From an uncultured Sporolactobacillus sp. (GTDB taxonomy: Bacteria; Bacillota; Bacilli; Bacillales; Sporolactobacillaceae), in contig UQRJ01000221.1 of the NCBI GenBank assembly GCA_900543345.1, positions 1-5,286 of the forward strand: a stretch of 5,286 bases of DNA. The letters run 5' to 3'. Below the pieces are notes generated by a model. It searched no databases, had not been told where the DNA came from, and saw only the letters and a list, made by a program, of their open reading frames with translations. A program made the position numbers and the translations under genes. Position 1 is the stretch's first letter, and every line of letters begins with the position of its first letter. Positions 1-5,286 of this stretch are shown here, one piece after another.

Positions 1-46
1 AGATGTCTTAGGGTCTCGTGGGCTCGGAGATGTGTATAAGAGACAG
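1..46 (+). other. Illumina Nextera P7-side adapter with i7 index (library artefact)
   Basis: This stretch is synthetic. Bases 1-4 fit the end of the P7 oligo and 5-12 (gtcttagg) sit where the i7 index belongs. Bases 13-27 match the Nextera read-2 arm, and 28-46 (AGATGTGTATAAGAGACAG) are the 19-bp Tn5 mosaic end used in tagmentation. From memory, the index is the reverse complement of Nextera XT N726. Genuine DNA starts at 47. Translating through this block gives the well-known artefact peptide MCIRDR, which must not be taken as protein sequence. Confidence 0.98.
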
Positions 47-710
47 ATTTGTGGCTTCGTATCTTTCGATGATCGCTTCGGAAGTCGCGGCAGAAAAAGA
101 TTCGCGGATCATGGAAGTTATTATTTCCAGTTCGTCGCCGGTGGTTCATCTGTTGTCGCGCGTTGCCGCCATTCTTGCTCTGGCGTTCACGCAGCTTGCG
201 GTTATTGTCGGGGCGGCCCTGATCATGGCTGCCGGTATAGAGCACGGGAAGTATTGGCGGATGATCACGTCCGTCTTTTCGATGGTTTCCGTTTCCTACC
301 TGATTTACGCATTCCTGTTTTTCCTTGCGGCCTGCCTGCTGTACACGTTGCTTGGCGCCGTACTGGGCTCGCTGGTCAATAAAGTGCAGGAGGTCGGTCA
401 GGCGATCGGTCCCATTACGATTGTGCTGATGCTCGGCTTTTTCGTTGCAATCAGCGGCATCAACAATCCGGATACGCTGCTGATAAAAATTTGCTCGTTC
501 ATCCCGTTTATCGCTTCAATGATCATGCCGATGCGGATCGGCGCCACCGATATGGGATACTGGCAGGCCAATCTTTCGCTTGTGATCCTGTTTGCCACGA
601 TCGCCGCGTTGTTCCTATTCAGCCTGCGCTTCTATCGGGGATCGGTGCTGACCTATGGTTCCGGTTCGTTGATCAAAAAGATCAAACAGGCTTTGTCGCT
701 GTCAAAATAA
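47..710 (+). CDS. ABC-2 type transporter permease, NatB/YhaP-like (5' truncated)
   Basis: This is the C-terminal 220 codons of a membrane permease; the N-terminal part is lost at the adapter junction, so the real start is not in the window. The first genuine residues hold a motif of the form SEVAAEKDSRIMEVIISSSS, which is characteristic of the cytoplasmic segment of NatB/YhaP-type ABC-2 permeases (known family). Several hydrophobic segments follow, roughly at bases 140-235, 265-385, 405-470, 480-535 and 565-640. The protein ends in a short basic tail with LIKKIKQ, and the stop is TAA at 708-710. Such permeases pair with a cytoplasmic ATPase, usually encoded just upstream, to export sodium, drugs or peptides; that partner would lie left of the window. 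The substrate cannot be read from the sequence. No hairpin terminator is visible after the stop, so some read-through towards plsX is possible. An in-frame GTG at 18 lies inside the adapter and is not a start. Confidence 0.85.
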
Positions 711-743
711 TCGGCCGGAGTGAAAAAATTTTTGAAACTTGCT

Positions 744-772
744 TGGACAGAAAACGTAATAAGTGATACAGT
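744..772 (+). promoter_or_regulatory. Candidate sigma-A promoter for plsX
   Basis: TGGACA at 744-749 matches 5 of 6 bases of the -35 consensus. After a 17-bp spacer, TACAGT at 767-772 matches 4 of 6 of the -10 and is preceded by TGA at 764-766, an extended -10 (TGn). Transcription would begin near 779. This suggests plsX can be transcribed independently of the upstream permease, and it leaves the in-frame ATG at 784 too close to the transcript start to carry a ribosome site. The call rests on pattern only. Confidence 0.5.
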
Positions 773-813
773 GATTAATCGAAATGATAATTGCAGAACG
801 GCTTTATTCAGAT

Positions 814-820
814 AGGGGAG
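814..820 (+). promoter_or_regulatory. Ribosome binding site of plsX
   Basis: AGGGGAG lies 8 nt before the ATG at 829. This site decides the start: the same frame is open from ATG 784, but no such purine-rich site precedes 784, and the PlsX family begins exactly with the MKFAVDAMGGD-type sequence at 829. Confidence 0.8.
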
Positions 821-828
821 AAGTTAAA

Positions 829-1842
829 ATGAAATTTGCGGTTGACGCGATGGGCGGCGATTATGCACCGGACGCGATTGTCGAAGGAACGCTCCGCGCG
901 GCGCAGGCGTTCCCGGATCTGCAATTCGTATTGGTTGGCGATCAGGCTCAACTTCGGCCGATGATTAATGACCGGGAACGGATCGAAATTCTGCATACGA
1001 CGGAAAAAATCGAAGGAACGGACGCACCGGTCAAAGCGGTGCGCAGTAAAAAACAAGCGTCGATGGTGCTGGCGGTGCGGGAAGTACGCGAGCATCGATG
1101 CGATGCCGCGATTTCGGCGGGCAATACCGGCGCCCTGATGGCATCCGGATTATTCGGCGTCGGCCGCATCAAGGGGATCGATCGCCCGGCGCTGGCGCCG
1201 ACGCTGCCGACAATCGATGAAAATAAAGGCTTTTTATTTCTCGATGTCGGCGCCAATGCGGATACAAAGCCGGAGAATATGCTGCAATACGCCTTAATGG
1301 GAGCAATTTACGCGGATAAAGTCATGCACCGGCCGAATCCGAAAATCGGTTTGCTGAATATTGGCGAGGAGCCGGGAAAGGGAAACGAGGTCACGAAGAA
1401 AGCTTATCAGCTGCTCAGCAGTGCGCCGCTGAACTTTATCGGTAATGTTGAGTCGCGCGAATTGCTAAGAGGGCCGGCGGATGTCGTGGTCGCCGACGGC
1501 TTCTCCGGTAATCTTGTCCTGAAAAGTATCGAAGGAACGGCGCTGTCGCTGATGCAACTGCTGAAGGAGACCTTAGGCGGTTCGCTGTATACGAAAGTCT
1601 TAACCGGATTGATGTATGGCAAGTTAAAAGCACTGAAAAATCGACTGGACTACTCCTCATACGGCGGGGCGTTGCTTTTCGGCCTCGCCGCACCGATCAT
1701 CAAGGTGCACGGTGCGGCGAAAAGTCAAGCCGTGCTTTCAGCCATTAAACAGGCCAAAATACTTGTCGAGGAAGATGTGGTGGGAACAATTGAAGCGGCG
1801 CTGCACGACAAGGATCGTTCCTGGTTGAATAAAAAGGCATGA
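829..1842 (+). CDS. plsX: Phosphate acyltransferase PlsX
   Basis: PlsX converts acyl-ACP and inorganic phosphate to acyl-phosphate, the donor that PlsY then uses to acylate glycerol-3-phosphate in phospholipid synthesis. It is a peripheral membrane enzyme. The 337 residues are full length for the family (about 330). Family hallmarks are visible in order: VDAMGGDYAPD at the N-terminus (5-15), SAGNTGALM (96-104), GRIKGIDRPALAPTLPT (112-128), LDVGANADTKPE (138-149), NFIGNVESR (202-210), VADGFSGN (221-228), and YSSYGGALLFGL with IKVHGAAKS near the C-terminus (275-299). The start at 829 is chosen over the in-frame ATG at 784 because of the ribosome site and family length. In Bacillus plsX sits with fapR and fabD; here it lies between an ABC permease and a convergent metA, so it appears to be a single-gene unit. 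No FapR-type operator was recognised at 711-828. Confidence 0.96.
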   Translation: MKFAVDAMGGDYAPDAIVEGTLRAAQAFPDLQFVLVGDQAQLRPMINDRERIEILHTTEKIEGTDAPVKAVRSKKQASMVLAVREVREHRCDAAISAGNTGALMASGLFGVGRIKGIDRPALAPTLPTIDENKGFLFLDVGANADTKPENMLQYALMGAIYADKVMHRPNPKIGLLNIGEEPGKGNEVTKKAYQLLSSAPLNFIGNVESRELLRGPADVVVADGFSGNLVLKSIEGTALSLMQLLKETLGGSLYTKVLTGLMYGKLKALKNRLDYSSYGGALLFGLAAPIIKVHGAAKSQAVLSAIKQAKILVEEDVVGTIEAALHDKDRSWLNKKA

Positions 1843-1847
1843 AAGAA

Positions 1848-1882
1848 CAAAAGCGTTCGGATCCTTTTTCCGGGCGCTTTTG
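1848..1882. terminator. Bidirectional intrinsic terminator between plsX and metA
   Basis: An inverted repeat pairs 1848-1861 with 1869-1882 (14 pairs, two of them G-T, loop of 7 nt). Its outer stem is CAAAAGCG / CGCTTTTG, so the A run on one strand is the T run on the other. It begins 5 nt after the plsX stop and lies 14 nt beyond the metA stop, so it can end both convergent transcripts. A second, small hairpin (ccgc-ttttt-gcgg, 1883-1895) adds another T run for the plus strand. Confidence 0.85.
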
Positions 1883-1896
1883 CCGCTTTTTGCGGT

Positions 1897-2805
1897 CTAT
1901 TCCCAAAGATAAGGCGTTTCCTGATAGACGTAGTAATTGAGCCAATTGGAAAAGAAAAGATGCGCATGTGCGCGCCAACGATTGACGGGCCGCTTCGCCG
2001 GATCGTCGTCCGGAAAATAATGCTCGGGAAGATGTTGATCGATGCCCCGTTCCCGGTCGCGGCGGTATTCTTCGGCCAGCGTGTTGCTGTCATATTCGAA
2101 ATGTCCGGTAACCATAATCTGGTTGCCATTGCCTGCGATCAGGATCAGCGCGCCGGCTTCGTCGGAAGAGGCGAGTACCTTAACTTCCGGATGCCGGGCT
2201 AATGCTTCGCGGTCAAGGTCAGTATAACGCGAATGCGGGGCAACAAATGTATCGTCAAAGCCGCGCAGCAGTTTTTCTTTTGGATCGGTAATCGTGTGGC
2301 GGTAGACGCCGAACAGTTTCCGCGGCAGCAAAACCTTGCCGATACCGTAATGATAATATAAGGCAGCCTGGGCGCCCCAGCAAATATTCAGCGTCGATGT
2401 GACCGAAGTTTTCGACCATTGCATGATCTGTTTAAGTTCGTTCCAGTAATCGACTTTCTGGAACGGCAATTTTTCCACCGGAGCGCCGGTAATGATCAGA
2501 CCGTCGAATCGCCTGTCTTTAATTTGGGTGAAAGTGGTGTAGAATTGATCCAGGTGCAGGTGACTGGTATGCGTCGAGACGTGCGTCGCGGTTTTTAGAA
2601 AAGTAATATTGACTTGGAGCGGCGTATTTCCGAGCAGACGCAATAGCTGCGCTTCTTCTTTCTGTTTTTCCGGCATCAGATTGAGAATGAGTATATTCAG
2701 CGGTCGTATATCCTGCGTCACGGCACGTTCGGTGTCCATGACGAAGATGTTTTCGTTTTCCAGTATTTCTCGTGCAGGCAATGCTTGCGGTATGTTAATC
2801 GGCAT
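1897..2805 (-). CDS. metA: Homoserine O-acetyltransferase MetA
   Basis: This is a full-length MetA-family enzyme (302 residues, family about 300), which acylates L-homoserine as the first committed step of methionine synthesis, in the cytoplasm. The fold is class I glutamine amidotransferase-like. Visible key residues are the nucleophile Cys142 in NICWGAQAA, the catalytic His235 and Glu237 in GHFEYD, and the N-terminal MPINIP start typical of the family. Residue 111 is Glu (TGAPVE): in characterised members Glu here goes with acetyl-CoA and Gly with succinyl-CoA, so I infer O-acetylhomoserine as product despite the common family name homoserine O-succinyltransferase. The ATG at 2803-2805 is preceded by a good ribosome site. 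The gene converges on plsX, sharing a terminator, and is divergent from livJ. It is monocistronic as far as can be seen. Confidence 0.96.
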   Translation of the reverse strand: MPINIPQALPAREILENENIFVMDTERAVTQDIRPLNILILNLMPEKQKEEAQLLRLLGNTPLQVNITFLKTATHVSTHTSHLHLDQFYTTFTQIKDRRFDGLIITGAPVEKLPFQKVDYWNELKQIMQWSKTSVTSTLNICWGAQAALYYHYGIGKVLLPRKLFGVYRHTITDPKEKLLRGFDDTFVAPHSRYTDLDREALARHPEVKVLASSDEAGALILIAGNGNQIMVTGHFEYDSNTLAEEYRRDRERGIDQHLPEHYFPDDDPAKRPVNRWRAHAHLFFSNWLNYYVYQETPYLWE

Positions 2806-2814
2806 AATGGTCAG

Positions 2815-2822
2815 TTCTCCTC
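2815..2822 (-). promoter_or_regulatory. Ribosome binding site of metA
   Basis: On the minus strand this reads GAGGAGAA, 9 nt before the ATG at 2805. It supports the chosen metA start. Confidence 0.8.
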
Positions 2823-2843
2823 ATGGTCCACTTGGTAATAAAT

Positions 2844-2872
2844 ATTATAACCTCTTTTGCCACAAGGTACCA
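2844..2872 (-). promoter_or_regulatory. Candidate promoter of metA
   Basis: On the minus strand a perfect TATAAT lies at 2849-2844. Seventeen bases upstream sits TGGTAC (2872-2867), a poor -35. The transcript would start near 2837 and have a leader of only about 30 nt, too short for a riboswitch. The -10 is convincing by sequence, but the surrounding DNA is A+T-rich, so chance is possible. Confidence 0.45.
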
Positions 2873-2965
2873 GCCCTCACTCACGACAGCGGCAGTAAAG
2901 ATTGATAAAAAACTTGGCGGCATAGTAGTCCGATAACTAGCAAAAAAGGCAATGATCAATCTATT

Positions 2966-2977
2966 CGGAAATTTCCG
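2966..2977. repeat. Perfect 12-bp palindrome, possible operator
   Basis: CGGAAATTTCCG is a perfect palindrome lying about 117 bp upstream of the metA -10 and about 115 bp upstream of the livJ -10. It is too small and too far from either gene to be a terminator, so a protein-binding site is the more natural reading. I do not recognise the regulator. Confidence 0.35.
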
Positions 2978-3045
2978 TGTCAGAAAATCAAACATAAACC
3001 ATGACGAATACCTTACCAGTGAGTAAGATTAAATCTAAGAGTGAT

Positions 3046-3060
3046 AAGTTTCAGAGAAAT
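3046..3060 (+). promoter_or_regulatory. CodY-like box 1 upstream of livJ
   Basis: AAGTTTCAGAGAAAT matches the CodY consensus AATTTTCWGAAAATT at 12 of 15 positions (mismatches at 3, 11 and 14). It lies about 32 bp upstream of the livJ -10. CodY represses amino acid uptake and synthesis genes in Bacillota when branched-chain amino acids and GTP are plentiful; binding here is inferred from sequence. Confidence 0.55.
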
Positions 3061-3088
3061 AACGAAATAAAATAACGAGGTGAGAGAC

Positions 3089-3097
3089 TGCTATAAA
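3089..3097 (+). promoter_or_regulatory. Extended -10 promoter of livJ
   Basis: TGC-TATAAA is an extended -10 with TATAAA at 3092-3097. No good -35 is found 16-18 bp upstream, which is compatible with an extended -10 promoter. The transcript would start near 3104 and have a leader of about 45 nt before the livJ ATG. Confidence 0.5.
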
Positions 3098-3109
3098 TAT
3101 CAGAAATTT
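3095..3109 (+). promoter_or_regulatory. CodY-like box 2 overlapping the livJ -10
   Basis: AAATATCAGAAATTT matches the CodY consensus at 12 of 15 positions (mismatches at 3, 5 and 13). It overlaps the livJ -10 and the predicted transcript start, where a bound CodY would block RNA polymerase. Its centre is 49 bp from that of box 1. Confidence 0.6.
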
Positions 3110-3133
3110 GCGAGTTATGCTTTTTATTAGAAA

Positions 3134-3143
3134 AGGGGAGGGG
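3134..3143 (+). promoter_or_regulatory. Strong ribosome binding site of livJ
   Basis: AGGGGAGGGG contains GGAGG (3137-3141), 7 nt before the ATG at 3149. It fits a highly translated binding protein and fixes the start. Confidence 0.85.
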
Positions 3144-3148
3144 TACCA

Positions 3149-4333
3149 ATGAAATTAAAGAGAACGATCCTGCTGCTGGCTATCGCCGGTTTTGTCCTCG
3201 GCGGCATCTTGTCCGGGTGCACCGGCAATTCGACGGGCGGATCAAAGAAAACAGTGATTAAAATTGCTTCGCAGTCGCCGCTTTCCGGCGGAAGCGCAAC
3301 GCTCGGCGAGGCGATCAAACTCGGCGCCCAGCTGGCCATCGACGATCAGAAGAAAGATTTTGCGAAAAAAGGCTTCACGATACAGCTTGACGCGGTCGAC
3401 GACATGGGCGATCCGAAAAAAGGTGTGGCCAACGCTCAACAACTGGTTGCCGATAAATCCGTACTAGCCGTTGTCGGTCATTTGAATTCCGGTGTGGCCA
3501 TTCCATCTTCCGAAGTTTATGAAAAAAATAATCTTCCGATGGTATCGCCGGGCACAACGGCCACGGAAGTAACCGATCGCGGATTGAAGACAGTAAACCG
3601 CATCTGTGCCCGCGACGATTTTCAAGGGCCGGCGGGTGCAAATTATGCCGTCAAGACGCTCAAGGCAAAAAAGATTTTTATCATTCAGGATAAAACTGCT
3701 TATGGTTCCGGACTTGCTGAGCAGTTCCGCAAACAAGCGAAAAAACTCGGTGCCAAGATTGTCGGTTATGAAGGCATTACCGTCGGTGAGAAGGATTTTA
3801 ACGGTGTCATCAGTCATGCTGTCGCCAAGAAACCGGATCTGATTTACTTTGGCGGTGTTTATGCGGAAGGCGGACTGATTATCAAGCAGGCACGGGAAAA
3901 AGGGCTGAATATTCCGATCATGGGCGGCGACGGCCTCGACTCCTCTTCGACGGTCAGCATTGCCGGCGATGCGGTTAAGGGCGCTTATCTTACGTCGGTA
4001 GCCGGCGATGTGACGAAGACGGAAAAGGGCCGGGCATTTGCCAAAAAGTATAAACAGAAATTCAATAAAAATATTGAATCCTACTCAGCTTATGGCTATG
4101 ACAGTGCCGCGGTCATTTTGGAAGGGCTGAAAAAAGCAATCGACGATAACGACGGCAAGTTGCCGACACGCGAGCAAGTGGAAACGGCGATCCGCGGCGT
4201 CAAAGATTATGACGGCGTGACAACGAAGGTCAGCTTCAATAATAAAGGCGATAACAAGTACGCCAAGGTTTATATTTACAACTTTGAGGAGCAAAAGTAT
4301 CCGCCGGCACAAAAAGCGGAAATCAGTCAGTGA
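3149..4333 (+). CDS. livJ: Branched-chain amino acid ABC transporter substrate-binding lipoprotein LivJ
   Basis: This is the extracellular binding component of a leucine/isoleucine/valine ABC importer. The 394 residues start with a lipoprotein signal: basic MKLKR, a hydrophobic core, then lipobox LSGC with the lipid-bearing Cys24. A Gly/Ser/Thr-rich linker leads into a type I periplasmic-binding fold (Leu/Ile/Val-binding family). Family motifs seen are SPLSGG (43-48), GHLNSG (110-115), MVSPGTTATEVT (131-142), DKTAYGSGLAEQF (181-193) and IMGGDG (257-262). By comparison with E. coli LivJ, the ligand contacts probably include Ser114, Thr137, Tyr185 and Asp261; this alignment was made by eye. Its neighbour livH supports the assignment. 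Expression is probably under CodY control, and a hairpin 35 nt after the stop may make livJ more abundant than the downstream genes. Exact substrate is inferred; related proteins also bind other amino acids. Confidence 0.93.
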   Translation: MKLKRTILLLAIAGFVLGGILSGCTGNSTGGSKKTVIKIASQSPLSGGSATLGEAIKLGAQLAIDDQKKDFAKKGFTIQLDAVDDMGDPKKGVANAQQLVADKSVLAVVGHLNSGVAIPSSEVYEKNNLPMVSPGTTATEVTDRGLKTVNRICARDDFQGPAGANYAVKTLKAKKIFIIQDKTAYGSGLAEQFRKQAKKLGAKIVGYEGITVGEKDFNGVISHAVAKKPDLIYFGGVYAEGGLIIKQAREKGLNIPIMGGDGLDSSSTVSIAGDAVKGAYLTSVAGDVTKTEKGRAFAKKYKQKFNKNIESYSAYGYDSAAVILEGLKKAIDDNDGKLPTREQVETAIRGVKDYDGVTTKVSFNNKGDNKYAKVYIYNFEEQKYPPAQKAEISQ

Positions 4334-4368
4334 CGCAATGTTGACGGATAAATCGATACATTTTCCGC

Positions 4369-4401
4369 AAAGGGTATGGGATTGACAGCTATACCCTTTT
4401 T
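4369..4401 (+). terminator. Hairpin with T run between livJ and livH (probable partial terminator)
   Basis: Bases 4369-4379 pair with 4389-4399 (11 pairs, one G-T; the core is AAAGGGTAT / ATACCCTTT) around a 9-nt loop. The T run is 4397-4401. It lies 35 nt after the livJ stop. Because livH follows on the same strand with no clear promoter of its own, this is best read as a leaky terminator that reduces transcription of the membrane and ATPase genes relative to livJ. Confidence 0.7.
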
Positions 4402-4503
4402 GAAATTTTCGCATCATTCTGCTGGCCGGGAACGGCGTCTCCCTGAAAACTGTAAAGGCGGAAGTCGTCGTTGTTTCCGGGCAGACCGATTAAATTCGAA
4501 TGG

Positions 4504-4512
4504 AAGCGGTGA
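4504..4512 (+). promoter_or_regulatory. Weak ribosome binding site of livH
   Basis: AAGCGGTGA resembles the ideal AAGGAGGTGA with one base missing and a short 4-nt gap to the ATG at 4517. It is weaker than the livJ site. It supports 4517 as the start rather than the in-frame ATG at 4376, which lies within the hairpin stem. Confidence 0.5.
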
Positions 4513-4516
4513 AATT

Positions 4517-5239
4517 ATGCTGGCGCAAATCATCCAGAATATGCCACAGGTGCTGATCGACGGCCTGACGCTCGGCGTGGTCTATGCCGTCGTGGCGATC
4601 GGCTACACGATGGTCTATGGCATTCTCGAACTGATCAATTTCGCTCACGGCGATGTATTTATGACCGGATCATTTATCGGGGCCGGTATTCTGTTTCTGT
4701 TTCTGGGAGCGGGTTTCATGAGTGCGCTGCCGGCATTGCTTGTGTTCGTGATTGTCATTTTGATCGCGGGCATAGCGACCGGCTTGCTCGGCGTCGGTAT
4801 CGAACGCGTCGCTTACCGGCCTCTGCGCAAAAAAAACGCACCGAAGCTGATCGCCCTGATTACTTCAATCGGTATCTCGTTCGTTCTTGAGGATGCCGTC
4901 CGATTTATTGTCGAACTGCGGACCGGGAATTACATCGTAACGGCTCCGCCGATTTTTAAAGAAAAATTCACATGGAATATTCATTCGGCGCTGCCGTTTT
5001 TCGATAACGCTTCGTTTCACAGTTCATTTCTAATTGTACTGATCTGCACCATTCTGATGCTCGTTGCGCTGGAACTGTTCGTTAACCGGACGAAATGGGG
5101 CGTCGCCATGCGTGCCGTTGCCCAGGATATAGATACTGCCTCGTTGATGACGATCAATGTCAACCGCGTCATTTCCGTCACCTTTTTCATCGGTTCGGCA
5201 CTTGGCGGAGCGACGGGGGTGTTATTCATGATCCAGTAT
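4517..5239 (+). CDS. livH: Branched-chain amino acid ABC transporter permease LivH (3' truncated)
   Basis: LivH is one of two membrane permeases forming the channel for amino acids delivered by LivJ. The first 241 codons are present; family members are about 290-310, so roughly the last 50-60 residues are missing. Diagnostic motifs are GLTLGVVYAVVAIGYTMVYG (16-35) followed by INFAHGD (40-46), ERVAYRPLR (96-104), LITSIGISFVLED (114-126) and the cytoplasmic coupling segment TKWGVAMRAVAQD (192-204), then a final hydrophobic stretch. Multiple membrane segments are evident. The start at 4517 gives the standard family N-terminus; an in-frame ATG at 4376 would add 47 polar, non-family residues. The gene follows livJ by 183 bp, and livM, livG and livF are expected beyond the right end. 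The apparent C-terminus after Tyr241 (LSLIHI, stop 5258-5260) is adapter-encoded and not real. Confidence 0.93.
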
Positions 5240-5286
5240 CTGTCTCTTATACACATCTGACGCTGCCGACGAATAGCCTTGTGTAG
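5240..5286 (+). other. Illumina Nextera P5-side adapter with i5 index (library artefact)
   Basis: CTGTCTCTTATACACATCT (5240-5258) is the reverse complement of the Tn5 mosaic end. Bases 5259-5272 match the complement of the Nextera read-1 arm. Bases 5273-5280 (atagcctt) are in the i5 index position, which from memory is the reverse complement of S520. GTGTAG (5281-5286) begins the complement of the P5 oligo. The artefact peptides LSLIHI and VSYTHLTLPT come from this block. Genuine DNA ends at 5239. Confidence 0.98.

Larger units (their letters stand above)
2806..3148. promoter_or_regulatory. Divergent metA-livJ control region
   Basis: This 343-bp gap has no convincing gene. It is visibly more A+T-rich than the flanking genes, especially at 3020-3135. 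It holds the metA ribosome site and probable promoter at its left end, and the livJ promoter, two CodY-like boxes and ribosome site at its right end. Between them lie a 12-bp perfect palindrome (2966-2977), an 8-bp inverted repeat AGATTGAT / ATCAATCT (2899-2906 with 2955-2962), and a short dyad CTTAC-N6-GTAAG (3012-3027). I saw no S-box core, no convincing T-box and no tRNA. Confidence 0.8.

Noticed and set aside
18..47. Start of the permease frame inside the adapter (MGSEMCIRDR).
   Set aside because: It is synthetic Nextera sequence, not a natural start codon or N-terminus.
784..828. In-frame 15-residue extension of plsX from the ATG at 784.
   Set aside because: No ribosome site precedes it, it would lie about 5 nt from the predicted transcript start, and the family begins at 829.
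1725..2129. Minus-strand frame of 134 codons overlapping the 3' ends of plsX and metA.
   Set aside because: It is antisense to plsX and out of frame with metA, spans the terminator, and has no domain-like sequence. Both overlapped genes are certain.
2860..2892. T-box-like sequence upstream of metA on the minus strand (AGGGCTGGTACC, similar to AGGGTGGTACC).
   Set aside because: It needs a one-base insertion to match, has no following terminator with a U run, no recognisable stem I or specifier loop, and lies upstream of a perfect TATAAT that would start the transcript after it.
2795..2995. Minus-strand open frame of 66 codons (MFDFLTRKFPN...) ahead of metA.
   Set aside because: It has no ribosome site, overlaps the metA promoter, ribosome site and first codons, resembles no family I know, and is short enough to occur by chance.
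4376..4516. In-frame 47-residue N-terminal extension of livH from the ATG at 4376.
   Set aside because: The ATG lies in the stem of the livJ-livH hairpin, has no ribosome site, and the added residues are polar and basic, unlike any LivH N-terminus. The family start fits 4517.
28..5258. Inverted 19-bp copies at both ends resembling terminal repeats of a transposon.
   Set aside because: They are the engineered Tn5 mosaic ends used in tagmentation, followed by index and platform sequence. There is no transposase gene and no target duplication, so this is not a mobile element.
5095..5286. Open frame ending in VSYTHLTLPTNSLV at the right end.
   Set aside because: It is a shadow frame of livH running into adapter; the terminal peptide is a well-known adapter translation.

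Overview
This window is one assembled fragment of a bacterial chromosome, about 5.2 kb of genuine DNA (47-5239), bounded on both sides by Illumina Nextera library adapter. The left end is P7-side adapter with an 8-base index (1-46). The right end is P5-side adapter with an 8-base index (5240-5286). Both outer genes are therefore cut by the library or assembly, not by biology, and the peptides read across the junctions are artefacts.

The source is most likely a Bacillota (Firmicutes) bacterium, probably class Bacilli. PlsX is very like the Bacillus type. MetA carries the glutamate typical of the acetyl-CoA-using Bacillus enzymes. Shine-Dalgarno sites are purine-rich and strong, and the livJ promoter carries two good CodY-like boxes, CodY being a regulator of low-GC Gram-positives. 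I cannot name genus or family from the sequence alone.

Layout: (i) 47-710 (+), the C-terminal part of an ABC-2 type (NatB/YhaP-like) permease; (ii) 829-1842 (+), plsX, acyl-ACP:phosphate acyltransferase, with its own likely promoter; (iii) 1848-1882, a strong hairpin that can terminate plsX and the convergent metA; (iv) 1897-2805 (-), metA, homoserine O-acetyltransferase by its residue 111; (v) 2806-3148, a 343-bp divergent control region between metA and livJ with promoters in both directions, a perfect 12-bp palindrome and the CodY-like boxes; (vi) 3149-4333 (+), livJ, a lipoprotein that binds branched-chain amino acids; (vii) 4369-4401, a terminator-like hairpin; (viii) 4517-5239 (+), the first 241 codons of livH, the membrane permease of the same transporter, cut by the adapter.

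Taken together these are housekeeping genes: phospholipid initiation (plsX), methionine synthesis (metA) and branched-chain amino acid uptake (liv). The most informative points are regulatory: likely CodY control of livJ, a probable attenuator between livJ and livH, and plsX standing apart from its usual fatty-acid gene neighbours. I found no mobile element, CRISPR array, RNA gene or novel multi-gene system.
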